DNA of 11,794 nt from JABMMZ01 sp044357345 (GTDB taxonomy: Bacteria; Bacteroidota; Bacteroidia; NS11-12g; UBA955): NCBI GenBank assembly GCA_044357345.1, contig JBIKPR010000075.1, positions 1 through 11,794 of the forward strand, written 5' to 3'. How positions within the stretch are numbered: position 1 is the stretch's first letter; every line of letters begins with the position of its first letter. A model generated the notes under the pieces. The model was given only the letters and a program-made list of their open reading frames with translations. It was not told the origin of the DNA and searched no databases. Below, one piece after another: positions 1 to 7,900 of this stretch. Made by a program: the position numbers and the translations under genes.

Positions 1-85
1 TAACCTGGATTAAAAGATTAAGATTGTAAAATAATTGGGTAGCATTGTAACCAAATTTGAATATTATCGTTATAAACTATAATTA

Positions 86-568
86 ATGACAGAAAAAGAG
101 TACAACATCTCTGTTGATTTGCATGCCAAGGCTTTGTTTAGGTTTATTTTTAAAAACCTAAATGTAAGAGAAGATGCAGAAAACATTGTTCAAGATTCTT
201 TTGAAAGTCTTTGGTTGAATAAGGACAAGGTTGAATTTTCAAAAAGTAAAAGTTGGCTTTTTACAACAGGCTACCGAAAAATGATTGATGGTATTAGAAA
301 AAATAAAAAAATTGTACAAATGCCAGATGTAATTAATGATAGAAGCCGCACTGTAGCGCAACCAGATTTAAAATCAATTGTTAATGCTGCTTTAGAAAAA
401 CTAACAGAAATTCAAAGAACTGTAATAATGCTAAGAGACTATGAAGGCTATGACTATGCAGAAATTGGTAAAATTACCAATCTCAATGAATCGCAAGTTA
501 AGGTCTATATTTTTCGAGCAAGACAAACCCTTAAAAATTATCTAGTAAATTTAGAAAATATTATATGA
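86..568 (+). CDS. ECF-type RNA polymerase sigma factor (sigma-70 family)
   Basis: This 160-residue cytoplasmic protein should direct RNA polymerase to a small regulon. Sigma region 2 spans roughly residues 12-75: DAENIVQDSF (30-39) matches the core-binding helix and WLFTTGYRKMIDGIRK (57-72) the -10 recognition helix. Region 4 spans about 103-153, with LTEIQRTVIMLRDYEGYDYAEIG followed by the recognition helix NESQVKVYIFRARQTLK (134-150). Regions 1 and 3 are absent and the length is normal, as expected for an ECF factor. The ATG at 86 leaves region 2 intact and follows an A/T-rich leader without a Shine-Dalgarno sequence. The stop overlaps the next start by ATGA, so the two are probably translationally coupled, which is typical of a sigma/anti-sigma pair. 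The family call is firm; ECF subgroup and target promoters cannot be read from sequence. Confidence 0.95.
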   Translation: MTEKEYNISVDLHAKALFRFIFKNLNVREDAENIVQDSFESLWLNKDKVEFSKSKSWLFTTGYRKMIDGIRKNKKIVQMPDVINDRSRTVAQPDLKSIVNAALEKLTEIQRTVIMLRDYEGYDYAEIGKITNLNESQVKVYIFRARQTLKNYLVNLENII

Positions 569-1341
569 AACTGATTAATGATGAAAATATCGATGAAATA
601 ATGTTTCAACTCTTGGAGGGGGAAATTACTGGCCATGATCGAGATATGCTTTTACAAGCAATTTATGCAGACCCCAATTATTTGGATTTATGGAAGACCT
701 GGCAAAACACTATTCTACCTAATGAAGAACTTGAATTTAATACGTCAAAACTGAAACGCAGGAAATCAAGAATAATACCACTTTATATAAGATATGCAGC
801 CGCAGCTATTTTAATATTTGGTTTAATTATTATACTTAACAGAGATAGCTCCAAACAAGAGGAATTTGTGTTATTGCCTCCTAAAATCAAAACATTCAAA
901 AATCCTTTACCTCAAATGCATAAAGACACTTTCTTTAATTCACAGTTTGTTAAAGATACTTTTGTGCCTCTTAAAGAAAAAGTAAAATTCATGGTTGATA
1001 CCAAAACGGGTACTGTTTCTCCATTTGCTATTAAATCTAATATTGATTCAATAAAACCTATACATTATTTTGTCAATCAAGTTAATGAAAATGATAGCCT
1101 TCCTGATGCAAAATCTAAAATGCCAGAACAAAATTTAACCAAAGATTCAAAAGATGAAATTTTTGTAACAGTCAGCACAGATGAGGCACAGAAAAGCACT
1201 ACTGAAAAACAATCAAAAACAAGCTTATTGTCAAGGTTTCTTGGAAAATCAAGTATTAAAATTGAACCTGATTTTCATACTAGAACAAAACGAAAAATCA
1301 TATTCGAAAACAAAAAATATCAAATTATTGCAGGCTTTTAA
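565..1341 (+). CDS. Probable anti-sigma factor, single-pass membrane protein without FecR domain
   Basis: This 258-residue protein probably restrains the sigma factor encoded just upstream. The first ~70 residues are predicted cytoplasmic and include an acidic helical stretch (ENIDEIMFQLLEGEITGHDRDMLLQ, 7-31), the kind of region that binds sigma in Bacteroidota anti-sigma proteins. A basic patch KLKRRKSR (62-69) precedes one transmembrane helix at about 72-92, so the N terminus should face the cytoplasm. The remaining ~165 residues, predicted periplasmic, are lysine- and serine/threonine-rich, low in complexity, and show no FecR domain that I recognise; they end in a basic segment (RTKRKIIFENKKYQ). 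The start is the ATG of the ATGA overlap with the sigma gene. The anti-sigma role rests on position and topology, not on a diagnostic motif. Confidence 0.7.
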   Translation: MKLINDENIDEIMFQLLEGEITGHDRDMLLQAIYADPNYLDLWKTWQNTILPNEELEFNTSKLKRRKSRIIPLYIRYAAAAILIFGLIIILNRDSSKQEEFVLLPPKIKTFKNPLPQMHKDTFFNSQFVKDTFVPLKEKVKFMVDTKTGTVSPFAIKSNIDSIKPIHYFVNQVNENDSLPDAKSKMPEQNLTKDSKDEIFVTVSTDEAQKSTTEKQSKTSLLSRFLGKSSIKIEPDFHTRTKRKIIFENKKYQIIAGF

Positions 1342-1351
1342 TAAATAAAAA

Positions 1352-2287
1352 ATGAAAACAATTCATATCATATTATGCAGTATTGCCCTTGCTTATGCAG
1401 GTATATATGCACATGCTCAAAACCCATCCGACAGCGTTAGAGTGACTTACAAAAACAAAACAGTGGTAGTAAAACCTCAAGGTGATGAGAGTTATACCAC
1501 CATAAAATTTAAAGACACAGGCATTAATAAGAAAATAGTTGTCAAAGTTGCAATTCTGGATAACTACGAAATAGCGGAGAAAAAAATTGAAGACAAGCTT
1601 GATACCACCTCTAAAAAAGTCTATAATATGCTAAAAAACAACAAACCAGGAGAACGCAAACACTTTATTGAAACTAGCTTTTTCTCTACGTTTGATTTAG
1701 GATTATCCTCGACTATTAATGAAGTAGATCAAAATACTTTTAACCCAAAAATAGGAAAAAGTATAAACATGAATATTGGATTGGTGCGTCAAAATATGAA
1801 TCTTTTAAAAGGACAATTTTTATTGAGCTACGGCCTTAGTTTGAATAACTATTATTTAAAATACGATAACAAACAAATGTTACAAAAATTAGATCAACAA
1901 GGTTATTTAGTTGGTGCTAAAGATTCTGTAAATACATATTCCAAAAATAGACTTGATGTACGTTATTTTACTATACCAGTTTTAGTTGAATACCATAGTA
2001 AATCAGATAATTTTCGTATTGCTGCAGGTGTTGAGCTTGGATTTAATGGAAAAAGCAAATATGTATTGAAAGGTGAAAATAATGGTTCAAATTTTAATAA
2101 CAAATCTGAAGTTGACATAAAAATTAATCCTTCGCAATTGAATGCAGTAGTTCGAATTGGAATTGATAATATAGCCATATATGGTAAATACAGCATTAGC
2201 GATATGTATCAAAATTCATCTTATAGCATGAACCAAAATCCACATCAACACTTGTATAGCGTTGGCATTTGTTTCTTTGGAATCTAA
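1352..2287 (+). CDS. Secreted outer-membrane beta-barrel protein (porin-like, OMP_b-brl type)
   Basis: This 311-residue protein has a Sec signal peptide (about 1-22, cut after AHA before QNPSD). A charged, lysine-rich segment (~23-105) with beta-like strands and a coil-prone stretch (IAEKKIEDKLDTTSKKVYNMLKN) follows. From about 106 on, alternating hydrophobic/polar strands (for example FIETSFFSTFDLGLS, LDVRYFTIPVLVEYHS, FRIAAGVELGF, LNAVVRIGIDNIAIYGKYSI, LYSVGICFFGI) look like an eight- to ten-strand barrel with an aromatic C-terminal strand. This fits the small OMP_b-brl family common in Bacteroidota. It starts 10 bases after the anti-sigma stop and is followed by a terminator, so it is the last gene of the sigma operon. 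It could be a sensor feeding the sigma pathway or simply one of its targets. The barrel assignment is by pattern only. Confidence 0.75.
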   Translation: MKTIHIILCSIALAYAGIYAHAQNPSDSVRVTYKNKTVVVKPQGDESYTTIKFKDTGINKKIVVKVAILDNYEIAEKKIEDKLDTTSKKVYNMLKNNKPGERKHFIETSFFSTFDLGLSSTINEVDQNTFNPKIGKSINMNIGLVRQNMNLLKGQFLLSYGLSLNNYYLKYDNKQMLQKLDQQGYLVGAKDSVNTYSKNRLDVRYFTIPVLVEYHSKSDNFRIAAGVELGFNGKSKYVLKGENNGSNFNNKSEVDIKINPSQLNAVVRIGIDNIAIYGKYSISDMYQNSSYSMNQNPHQHLYSVGICFFGI

Positions 2288-2301
2288 AAATAACACTATA
2301 A

Positions 2302-2328
2302 AAAAGGCAGAATAAATATCTGCCTTTT
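2302..2328. terminator. Bidirectional intrinsic terminator between convergent operons
   Basis: A perfect 10-bp inverted repeat (AAAAGGCAGA / TCTGCCTTTT) encloses a 7-base loop. The arm ends in T-rich sequence on both strands: TTTTAATATATTTT on plus and TTTTTTATA on minus. It lies 14 bases after the beta-barrel gene stop and 18 bases from the end of the convergent TPR gene, so it should end transcription from both sides. Confidence 0.88.
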
Positions 2329-2346
2329 AATATATTTTGAACATTT

Positions 2347-3000
2347 CTAACCTGGTAGTCTACTAATTGACTTTTCCATGATTTTAATCTGTTCTACGAT
2401 ATCCTTTGATTTAGGATTTAGCGCTTTTGCCTTCCTAAAATAAGCTTTACCTGATTTATTCTGTTGTCTTTGAATTTCTAATGAACATAATTGCAGATAA
2501 ACGCCTGCTAAGCTTTCCTTATCTGGAATACCTGCTTGTATAGCTGCTAATAAATTTGCTCTACCTTCTTTGGTTTTACCTTGGCGCATTTGGATAAATC
2601 CCAATTGCATCAAATTTGTTCCTTGCATATCTCCAGCCAAAGATGATTTAGTACTCAAACTTTTACGGATATTTGATTCAGCGGTAGACAAATCATTGGT
2701 TGCCATCGACATTGTACTTTGAAGCATATAATATGCTGAACGAATTGGCTTAATAAGCAAATTGGGGTATTTTATCTTCCTGATATATGCCTGAGCCAAC
2801 TCAACATCACCATCCTCAACCGCATCCTTAACAAGTCTCATTGTACCAATCATATAATGCAGTAATATAGATACCAATGCAAGAATGTATAAAATCCAAG
2901 CTAAAATAGCATCTGCAAATATGTGAGAAAGAATACCCGCCACTAGTAAACCTAGCGAAAAAAGCAATCTGTATTGTATATATAATCTTAAAAGTTTCAT
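2347..3000 (-). CDS. Two-TM membrane protein with tetratricopeptide-like repeats
   Basis: This 217-residue protein of unknown specific function has two closely spaced transmembrane helices at about 12-29 and 31-51, forming an N-terminal hairpin. A helical repeat region to the C terminus follows. TPR-like helix pairs appear at about 58-118 (degenerate), 127-157 (GTNLMQLGFIQMRQGKTKEGRANLLAAIQAG) and 164-197 (LAGVYLQLCSLEIQRQQNKSGKAYFRKAKALNP, a clear TPR signature). Such repeats usually bind partner proteins; here they would lie on the cytoplasmic face if both termini are inside. The ATG lies 5 bases after the TraB-family stop, so this is the last gene of the ileS operon, ending at the shared hairpin. 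Function is not recognisable beyond the domain type. Confidence 0.8.
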   Translation of the reverse strand: MKLLRLYIQYRLLFSLGLLVAGILSHIFADAILAWILYILALVSILLHYMIGTMRLVKDAVEDGDVELAQAYIRKIKYPNLLIKPIRSAYYMLQSTMSMATNDLSTAESNIRKSLSTKSSLAGDMQGTNLMQLGFIQMRQGKTKEGRANLLAAIQAGIPDKESLAGVYLQLCSLEIQRQQNKSGKAYFRKAKALNPKSKDIVEQIKIMEKSISRLPG

Positions 3001-3005
3001 TCTGT

Positions 3006-3881
3006 TTATTTGTTAAATTTTATCAATATTGGGTCTAATTGGAATCCAGCCTTTCTCAACAATTCCACCATGCCATTTTCACCGGCAATATGAGCGGCGC
3101 CTACTGCAACAAAATATGATTTAGCATATATATTTGTTTGCAAATAACTTACCCAGTTCTTATTTCTATTATCTAAAAGTACATCTTTAAGGAAATACAT
3201 TTCTGGAGATGTTTTAAAAGAAATTTCGTAAATAGATTTTGATAGTTGAGAATCATATGCAATTAGTAAATTTTGAAAATCTAACTTTGCTTGTTGAACA
3301 TTCATTGCGAATTCCAACAACCATTTCACCTGTATACTATCGGGAATGCTATTCAAAAGACTATCTTGAAATTGAGGTGATTCTAATCCATAAGATTCCT
3401 TGTTATTGCGTTTAGCAAGTTCTGCAACTATAAAATCTAATGGAATTGGTGAACATCCAATAATAGAATCCGATAAGTACAATTTACTGAGCAATGATAT
3501 AGGCGAACGTTTGTCAAGATTTACCAAAGAATCGCCCAGTATTTGCTGACAAATACTGTCTATAAGGTAAATTTCTTTCTGTGTTAAAAATGAAGTTATT
3601 GGTTTTTCGCTAGTCTTCATTGATGCTTTCATCAAATAAACAAAGGTCGAAAAATCATTTAGATTTAACTCCATTGCTACCACATCTACCGATTTAAAAG
3701 TACTTATAAAATCATCTGTAAAAATCTTGTCCTTATCGCAATAGGCATGAATAGTACCAAATAAGTAACTTGGCTTTGTCAAACCATTGCCACTTATTTT
3801 CCATAATATTCCATCGCTTTGTGCGCTAAGCAATGAAACAAATAAAATAAATACTGTTAAAAATAATGCTCTAAGCTTCAT
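3006..3881 (-). CDS. TraB/GumN-family (TIKI-like) exported protein
   Basis: This 291-residue protein belongs to the TraB/GumN (YbaP-like) family, related to TIKI metalloproteases. The first conserved block is GTIH (42-45) with a following glutamate in VVAMELN (E71). Mid-protein markers are PLDFIVAELAKRN...GLESPQFQ (147-172) and DNRNKNW (237-243). The closing block is VGAAHIAGENGMVELLRKAGF (260-280), with H264 in GxxH. The paired GxxH histidines and the glutamate are the proposed metal/catalytic residues of the family; activity of bacterial members is largely unproven. A signal peptide (1-20, cut after LLSA before QSDG) predicts export. I chose the ATG at 3881, which overlaps the lspA stop by 11 bases: it puts the signal peptide at the N terminus, whereas the reading frame runs on 22 codons into lspA. 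Family call firm, substrate unknown. Confidence 0.9.
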   Translation of the reverse strand: MKLRALFLTVFILFVSLLSAQSDGILWKISGNGLTKPSYLFGTIHAYCDKDKIFTDDFISTFKSVDVVAMELNLNDFSTFVYLMKASMKTSEKPITSFLTQKEIYLIDSICQQILGDSLVNLDKRSPISLLSKLYLSDSIIGCSPIPLDFIVAELAKRNNKESYGLESPQFQDSLLNSIPDSIQVKWLLEFAMNVQQAKLDFQNLLIAYDSQLSKSIYEISFKTSPEMYFLKDVLLDNRNKNWVSYLQTNIYAKSYFVAVGAAHIAGENGMVELLRKAGFQLDPILIKFNK

Positions 3882-4575
3882 TTGAAATGTTAGATTCTTC
3901 AATGTTGGCTTCATGATTAATTTCAGCAGGATTTTCATTGCTTTCATGCAGATTAAAGAAACGTTTTTGAAAAATTATAATGGCTATGACTCCGGCACTT
4001 ATTGCAGCATCTGCTAAATTAAAAACAGGGCTGAAAAACACAAATTCTTGACCAGGTTTTATTGGTGACCAAGTTGGGTAATGCGTTTCTACGATTGGAA
4101 AATATAGCATATCAACAACCCAACCTAATAAATAACCACCTTGATAATCATTCATGTCCTGGTACCAAACACCATAAAAAACACAATCTATAATGTTTCC
4201 TAAAGCGCCGCCCAAGATCAATGCAACACACACCAAAAAAAATGTATTTGCCTGCTTTTTGATGTGAGATATTAAGTACCAAAATCCAAAAATAGCTACT
4301 CCAAGCCTTAAAATTGATAACGCATATTTTCCTTTTACCCCAAAGAATTTCATACCGAAAGCCATTCCTTCATTTTCAGTAAAATGAAGGAAAAACCAAT
4401 CTTTAAAGACCGTTTTCTCTGTATGCAAGATCATATTGTTCTTTACCCAATATTTGAGGTACTGATCAATAAATATCACAAAAAACAATACTAGAAATGG
4501 CAAAGCCCATTTCAAAATAGATGTTTTAACCTGCTTAGAAGCCAATGAAGTATTTTCTATTTCTTCGCTATTCAA
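3871..4575 (-). CDS. lspA: Lipoprotein signal peptidase (signal peptidase II)
   Basis: LspA is an inner-membrane aspartyl protease that removes the signal peptide from prolipoproteins after lipid attachment. The sequence shows four hydrophobic helices (about 22-40, 83-103, 110-130, 187-203). Conserved blocks are DQYLK (D37), TENEGMAFG (66-74), GNIIDC (126-131), VVDMLYFP (153-160) and FNLADA (185-190). By alignment with the Pseudomonas/E. coli enzyme, D155 and D189 form the catalytic dyad. The arginine that follows GNxxD in proteobacterial enzymes is cysteine here (C131). At 234 residues it exceeds the usual ~165: there is a ~25-residue insert before FNLAD, as I recall from other Bacteroidota, and an Asn/Glu-rich tail (211-234). 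The start appears to be TTG at 4575 (or ATT at 4578), since the first in-frame ATG (residue 48) would delete helix 1 and D37. It begins 9 bases after the dksA-like stop and overlaps the next gene. Confidence 0.95.
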   Translation of the reverse strand: MNSEEIENTSLASKQVKTSILKWALPFLVLFFVIFIDQYLKYWVKNNMILHTEKTVFKDWFFLHFTENEGMAFGMKFFGVKGKYALSILRLGVAIFGFWYLISHIKKQANTFFLVCVALILGGALGNIIDCVFYGVWYQDMNDYQGGYLLGWVVDMLYFPIVETHYPTWSPIKPGQEFVFFSPVFNLADAAISAGVIAIIIFQKRFFNLHESNENPAEINHEANIEESNISNEA

Positions 4576-4584
4576 AATTGTTTA

Positions 4585-4986
4585 CTATTTGTATTGATTT
4601 AATTTCGCTTCCATACTTAAAGTAGCATGAGGTACTGCCATTAATCTTTCTTTTTGGATTAATTTTCCAGTTACTCTACAAACTCCATAAGTTTTGTTTT
4701 CAATTCTTATCAATGCAGCTTCCAAATTGTCAATAAACTTCTTTTGTCTAGCAGCCAATTGGTTTAAGTTCTCTTTTTCAAAAGTACTAGCACCATCATC
4801 TAGCGTCAAGTATTGATTTGAGGTGTTTTCATCCCCATTTTCATTTGGATTTTGCAAAGATTTTTGCATTTTTCCAAATTCATTTTTCGCAACTTCTAAT
4901 TTAGACAAAATTAATTGTTTAAACTCTAGAAGATCAGCGTCGCTGTAGCGTGTTTTTTCTCTTTCTTCAATTTTTTTCTTAGCCAT
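4585..4986 (-). CDS. dksA: DksA/TraR-family RNA polymerase-binding protein with degenerate zinc finger
   Basis: This 133-residue protein should enter the RNA polymerase secondary channel and modulate initiation, as DksA does with ppGpp. A basic N terminus is followed by a coiled-coil hairpin (about 15-97) and the globular C-terminal block YGVCRVTGKLIQKERLMAVPHATLSMEAK (100-128). Aligned by eye to E. coli DksA, tip residues D74 and A76 correspond to D64 and A66 here, while D71 corresponds to T61. Of the four zinc cysteines (C114, C117, C135, C138) only the first remains (C103); the others are T106, S124 and A127. I recall this pattern from Bacteroidota homologues, so it is probably a lineage trait rather than decay. 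The ATG overlaps the ileS stop by 8 bases (ATGGCTAA), implying coupled translation. Family assignment is firm; equivalence to DksA proper is inferred. Confidence 0.9.
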   Translation of the reverse strand: MAKKKIEEREKTRYSDADLLEFKQLILSKLEVAKNEFGKMQKSLQNPNENGDENTSNQYLTLDDGASTFEKENLNQLAARQKKFIDNLEAALIRIENKTYGVCRVTGKLIQKERLMAVPHATLSMEAKLNQYK

Positions 4987-7900
4987 TTTTATCTAGTTCT
5001 ATTATACAATTTACTCCTTCAATGTCAATTTCAGTGCCATTTTGCAAACCATTTAATTGAATTAAATCATTTGCTAAAATTTCGCTGCAAATATACGATT
5101 TAAAATCAAGTATAGCACCCCATGTAGTTTCATCGGTTTCAACTTTAACCAATATTCTATCCGTTACGTCTAATCCAGAATCCTTTCTTAAATTTTGCAA
5201 GCGGTTTACAAATTCTCTTGCTATTCCTTCTTTTCTTAGTTTGTCACTTATTGTTACATCCAATGCGACGGTTAATGCACCAGAGGTATTTACCAACCAT
5301 CCAGGTATGTCTTGAGCGGTTATTTCAACGTCTTCGAGAATTAATTCAAAACCAATCGTTCCTAAATCCAATGCAATTCTGCCATCTTTTTCAATGGTTC
5401 TAATGTCATCCTGATTCATTTTTGAAACTGCAGCACTTAACAATTTCATATTTGCACCAATTTTTGGACCCAAAGCTTTAAAATTAAGTTTTATACCTTT
5501 AACAATAACTTCATTTTCCGCGCCCAAATATTCCAATTCTTTAACATTGACTTCAGATAAAATTAAATCTTGTATATGCGCCAAGCGTTTTTTAAATGCC
5601 TCATCAAGAACTGGAACCATAATTTTCTGCAACGGTTGTCTAACCCTGATATTATGCTTCTTTCTTAAACCTAAAACCATACTGCTAAAGTCCTGAGCTA
5701 GTTGCATTGTTTTCTCAAGTTCTATGTCAATTAGCTTTTCATTAGTTTCTGGAAATAAACTCAAATGCACAGATGAAAGTTCAGTCTCTGATTTTAAACT
5801 CTTATGCAACCATTCTGAAAAGAAAGGAGCAAAAGGACTCATAAGTTTGTTTACGCTAACCAAACAAGTATATAAGGTATCATAGGCCGATTGTTTATCT
5901 TGATTCATTTCGCCTTTCCAAAAACGCCTTCTTGATAATCTAATATACCAATTGCTTAAATCATCGCATACAAATGTCTCTATTGCCCTTGCAGCAGGTG
6001 TAGGGTCATAATCGTTCATGCATTCAGAAACAGTTTTTATCAAAGTGTTCAATTTTGATAAAATCCAGTTATCCAATTCACTTAAATTATTGATTTGTAA
6101 TGAACTGTTGGTGTTAAATTCATATTGATCAATATTAGCATATATAGCAAAAAATGAATAGGTGTTGTAAAGGGTGCCAAAAAACTTCCTTTGAGTTTCA
6201 GCTATTCCTTCTAAATCAAATTTCAAATTATCCCAAGGATCAGAATTGGTAATCATATACCACCTAGTGCTATCTGAGCCATATTTATTAATGGTGCTAA
6301 ATGGATCAATAGCATTTCCAAGACGTTTACTCATCTTATTGCCATTCTTATCTAATACCAATCCATTTGCAATAACATTCTTGTATGCTACCGAATCAAA
6401 AAGCATTGCGGCAATTGTGTGCAAGGTAAAAAACCAACCCCTGGTCTGGTCAACGCCCTCAGCAATGAAATCTGCAGGAAAATTCTCAGCCCATTTATCT
6501 TTATTTTCCAATCCCCATTGCGCATACGGCATTGCTCCGCTATCAAACCAAACATCAATTAAATCGCTTTCACGTTTCATTGGCTTTCCGGAATCAGAAA
6601 CTAGAATAATATCATCTACAAACGGTTTATGCAGATCAGGTATTTCAGATATTGTTTGGTTTAAATTTAGTTGCTCATTTGCTTTTTGGATTTCTGACCT
6701 AAATTCTTCTACCGAACCGATACAAATTTCCTCATCCCCTTCTTCAGTTCGCCATATTGGCAATGGTGTTCCCCAATATCTACTGCGGCTTAAATTCCAA
6801 TCGACTAAATTTTCTAACCAATTTCCGAATCTACCTTCACCAGTCGATTGCGGCTTCCAATTTATTGTTTTATTTAACTCAACCAGTTTGTCTTTAACTG
6901 CAGTAGTTTTTACAAACCAACTTTCTAATGGATAGTATAAAATTGGTTTATCTGTTCTCCAACAATGAGGATAGGTGTGTTCATATTTCTCTTTTTTGAA
7001 TAACTTATCTTCGTTTTGGAGCTTTAGAACAATTCTTTCATCAACGTTTAAATAATTTAATTTGCTGGTATCTTTTATAAAACCTTGTAATTTGTCTTTT
7101 TGAATTTCTAATTCAATTGCCTTTTCTGATTCGTTTAAATAATCTTCTTTTACGTACTCTTCTCCATATAGGAACAATCCATCATTAACTCCTGATAAAA
7201 ATTTTCCTCTTTTATCTACCAATGTTAATGACCCTACTCCATTTTGTTTTGCAACTCTATAATCATCTGCACCAAAACTAGGAGCTATATGCACTATCCC
7301 AGTGCCATCTTCAGTCGTAACAAAATCACCAATTAAAACTTTAAAAGCATCCCCTTCGATTAAATCTCTGCCATTTGCTTCAAAGGGTAACAATTGTTCA
7401 TACGTCAAACCCGCTAATTCTGAGCCTTTGATTGTCCCGAGAATTTTATACGGTATAATCTTATCTCCAGCTTTATAGTCTTCCATGGAAAGCTCAATCC
7501 CGGCTGGATTAAAATGTTTACCAATTAAAGGTTCAGCCAAAATAACATTGACTATTTTATGTGAATATGCATTTACCGTTTGCAGACAAACGTATTGTAT
7601 ATTTTTACCTACTGCCAAAGCGGTATTACTTGGCAAGGTCCATGGTGTTGTTGTCCATGCTAAAAAATATAAAGCATCAATATTAACTGTGTCGATTTTA
7701 AATAACTTTAGTGCCCTTTCATAAGATTCAATCGTTAATTTAAATTGCGCTACAGCTGTGGTGTCTTTAACATTTTTATAAGTTCCAGGTTGGTTAAGTT
7801 CATGCGAAGACAATCCCGTTCCAGCTGCAGGACTGTATGGCTGGATGGTATGTCCTTTATACAAAAATCCCTTTTGATGTATTTGTTTAAGCAAATACCA

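Noticed and set aside
1..85. Promoter for the sigma-factor operon
   Set aside because: Near-matches to TAnnTTTG at 19-26 and 40-47 each have a mismatch, and no -33 element is properly spaced. Nothing clear can be called in this leader.
1963..2196. 77-codon minus-strand open frame
   Set aside because: It is antisense to the beta-barrel gene and shows no domain or leader.
3882..3947. 22-codon N-terminal extension of the TraB-family reading frame
   Set aside because: It lies inside lspA and would bury the signal peptide; the ATG at 3881 gives a normal signal peptide and an operon-style overlap.
6246..6935. 229-codon plus-strand open frame
   Set aside because: It is antisense to the catalytic core of ileS, has no recognisable domain, and its composition follows the opposite-strand gene.
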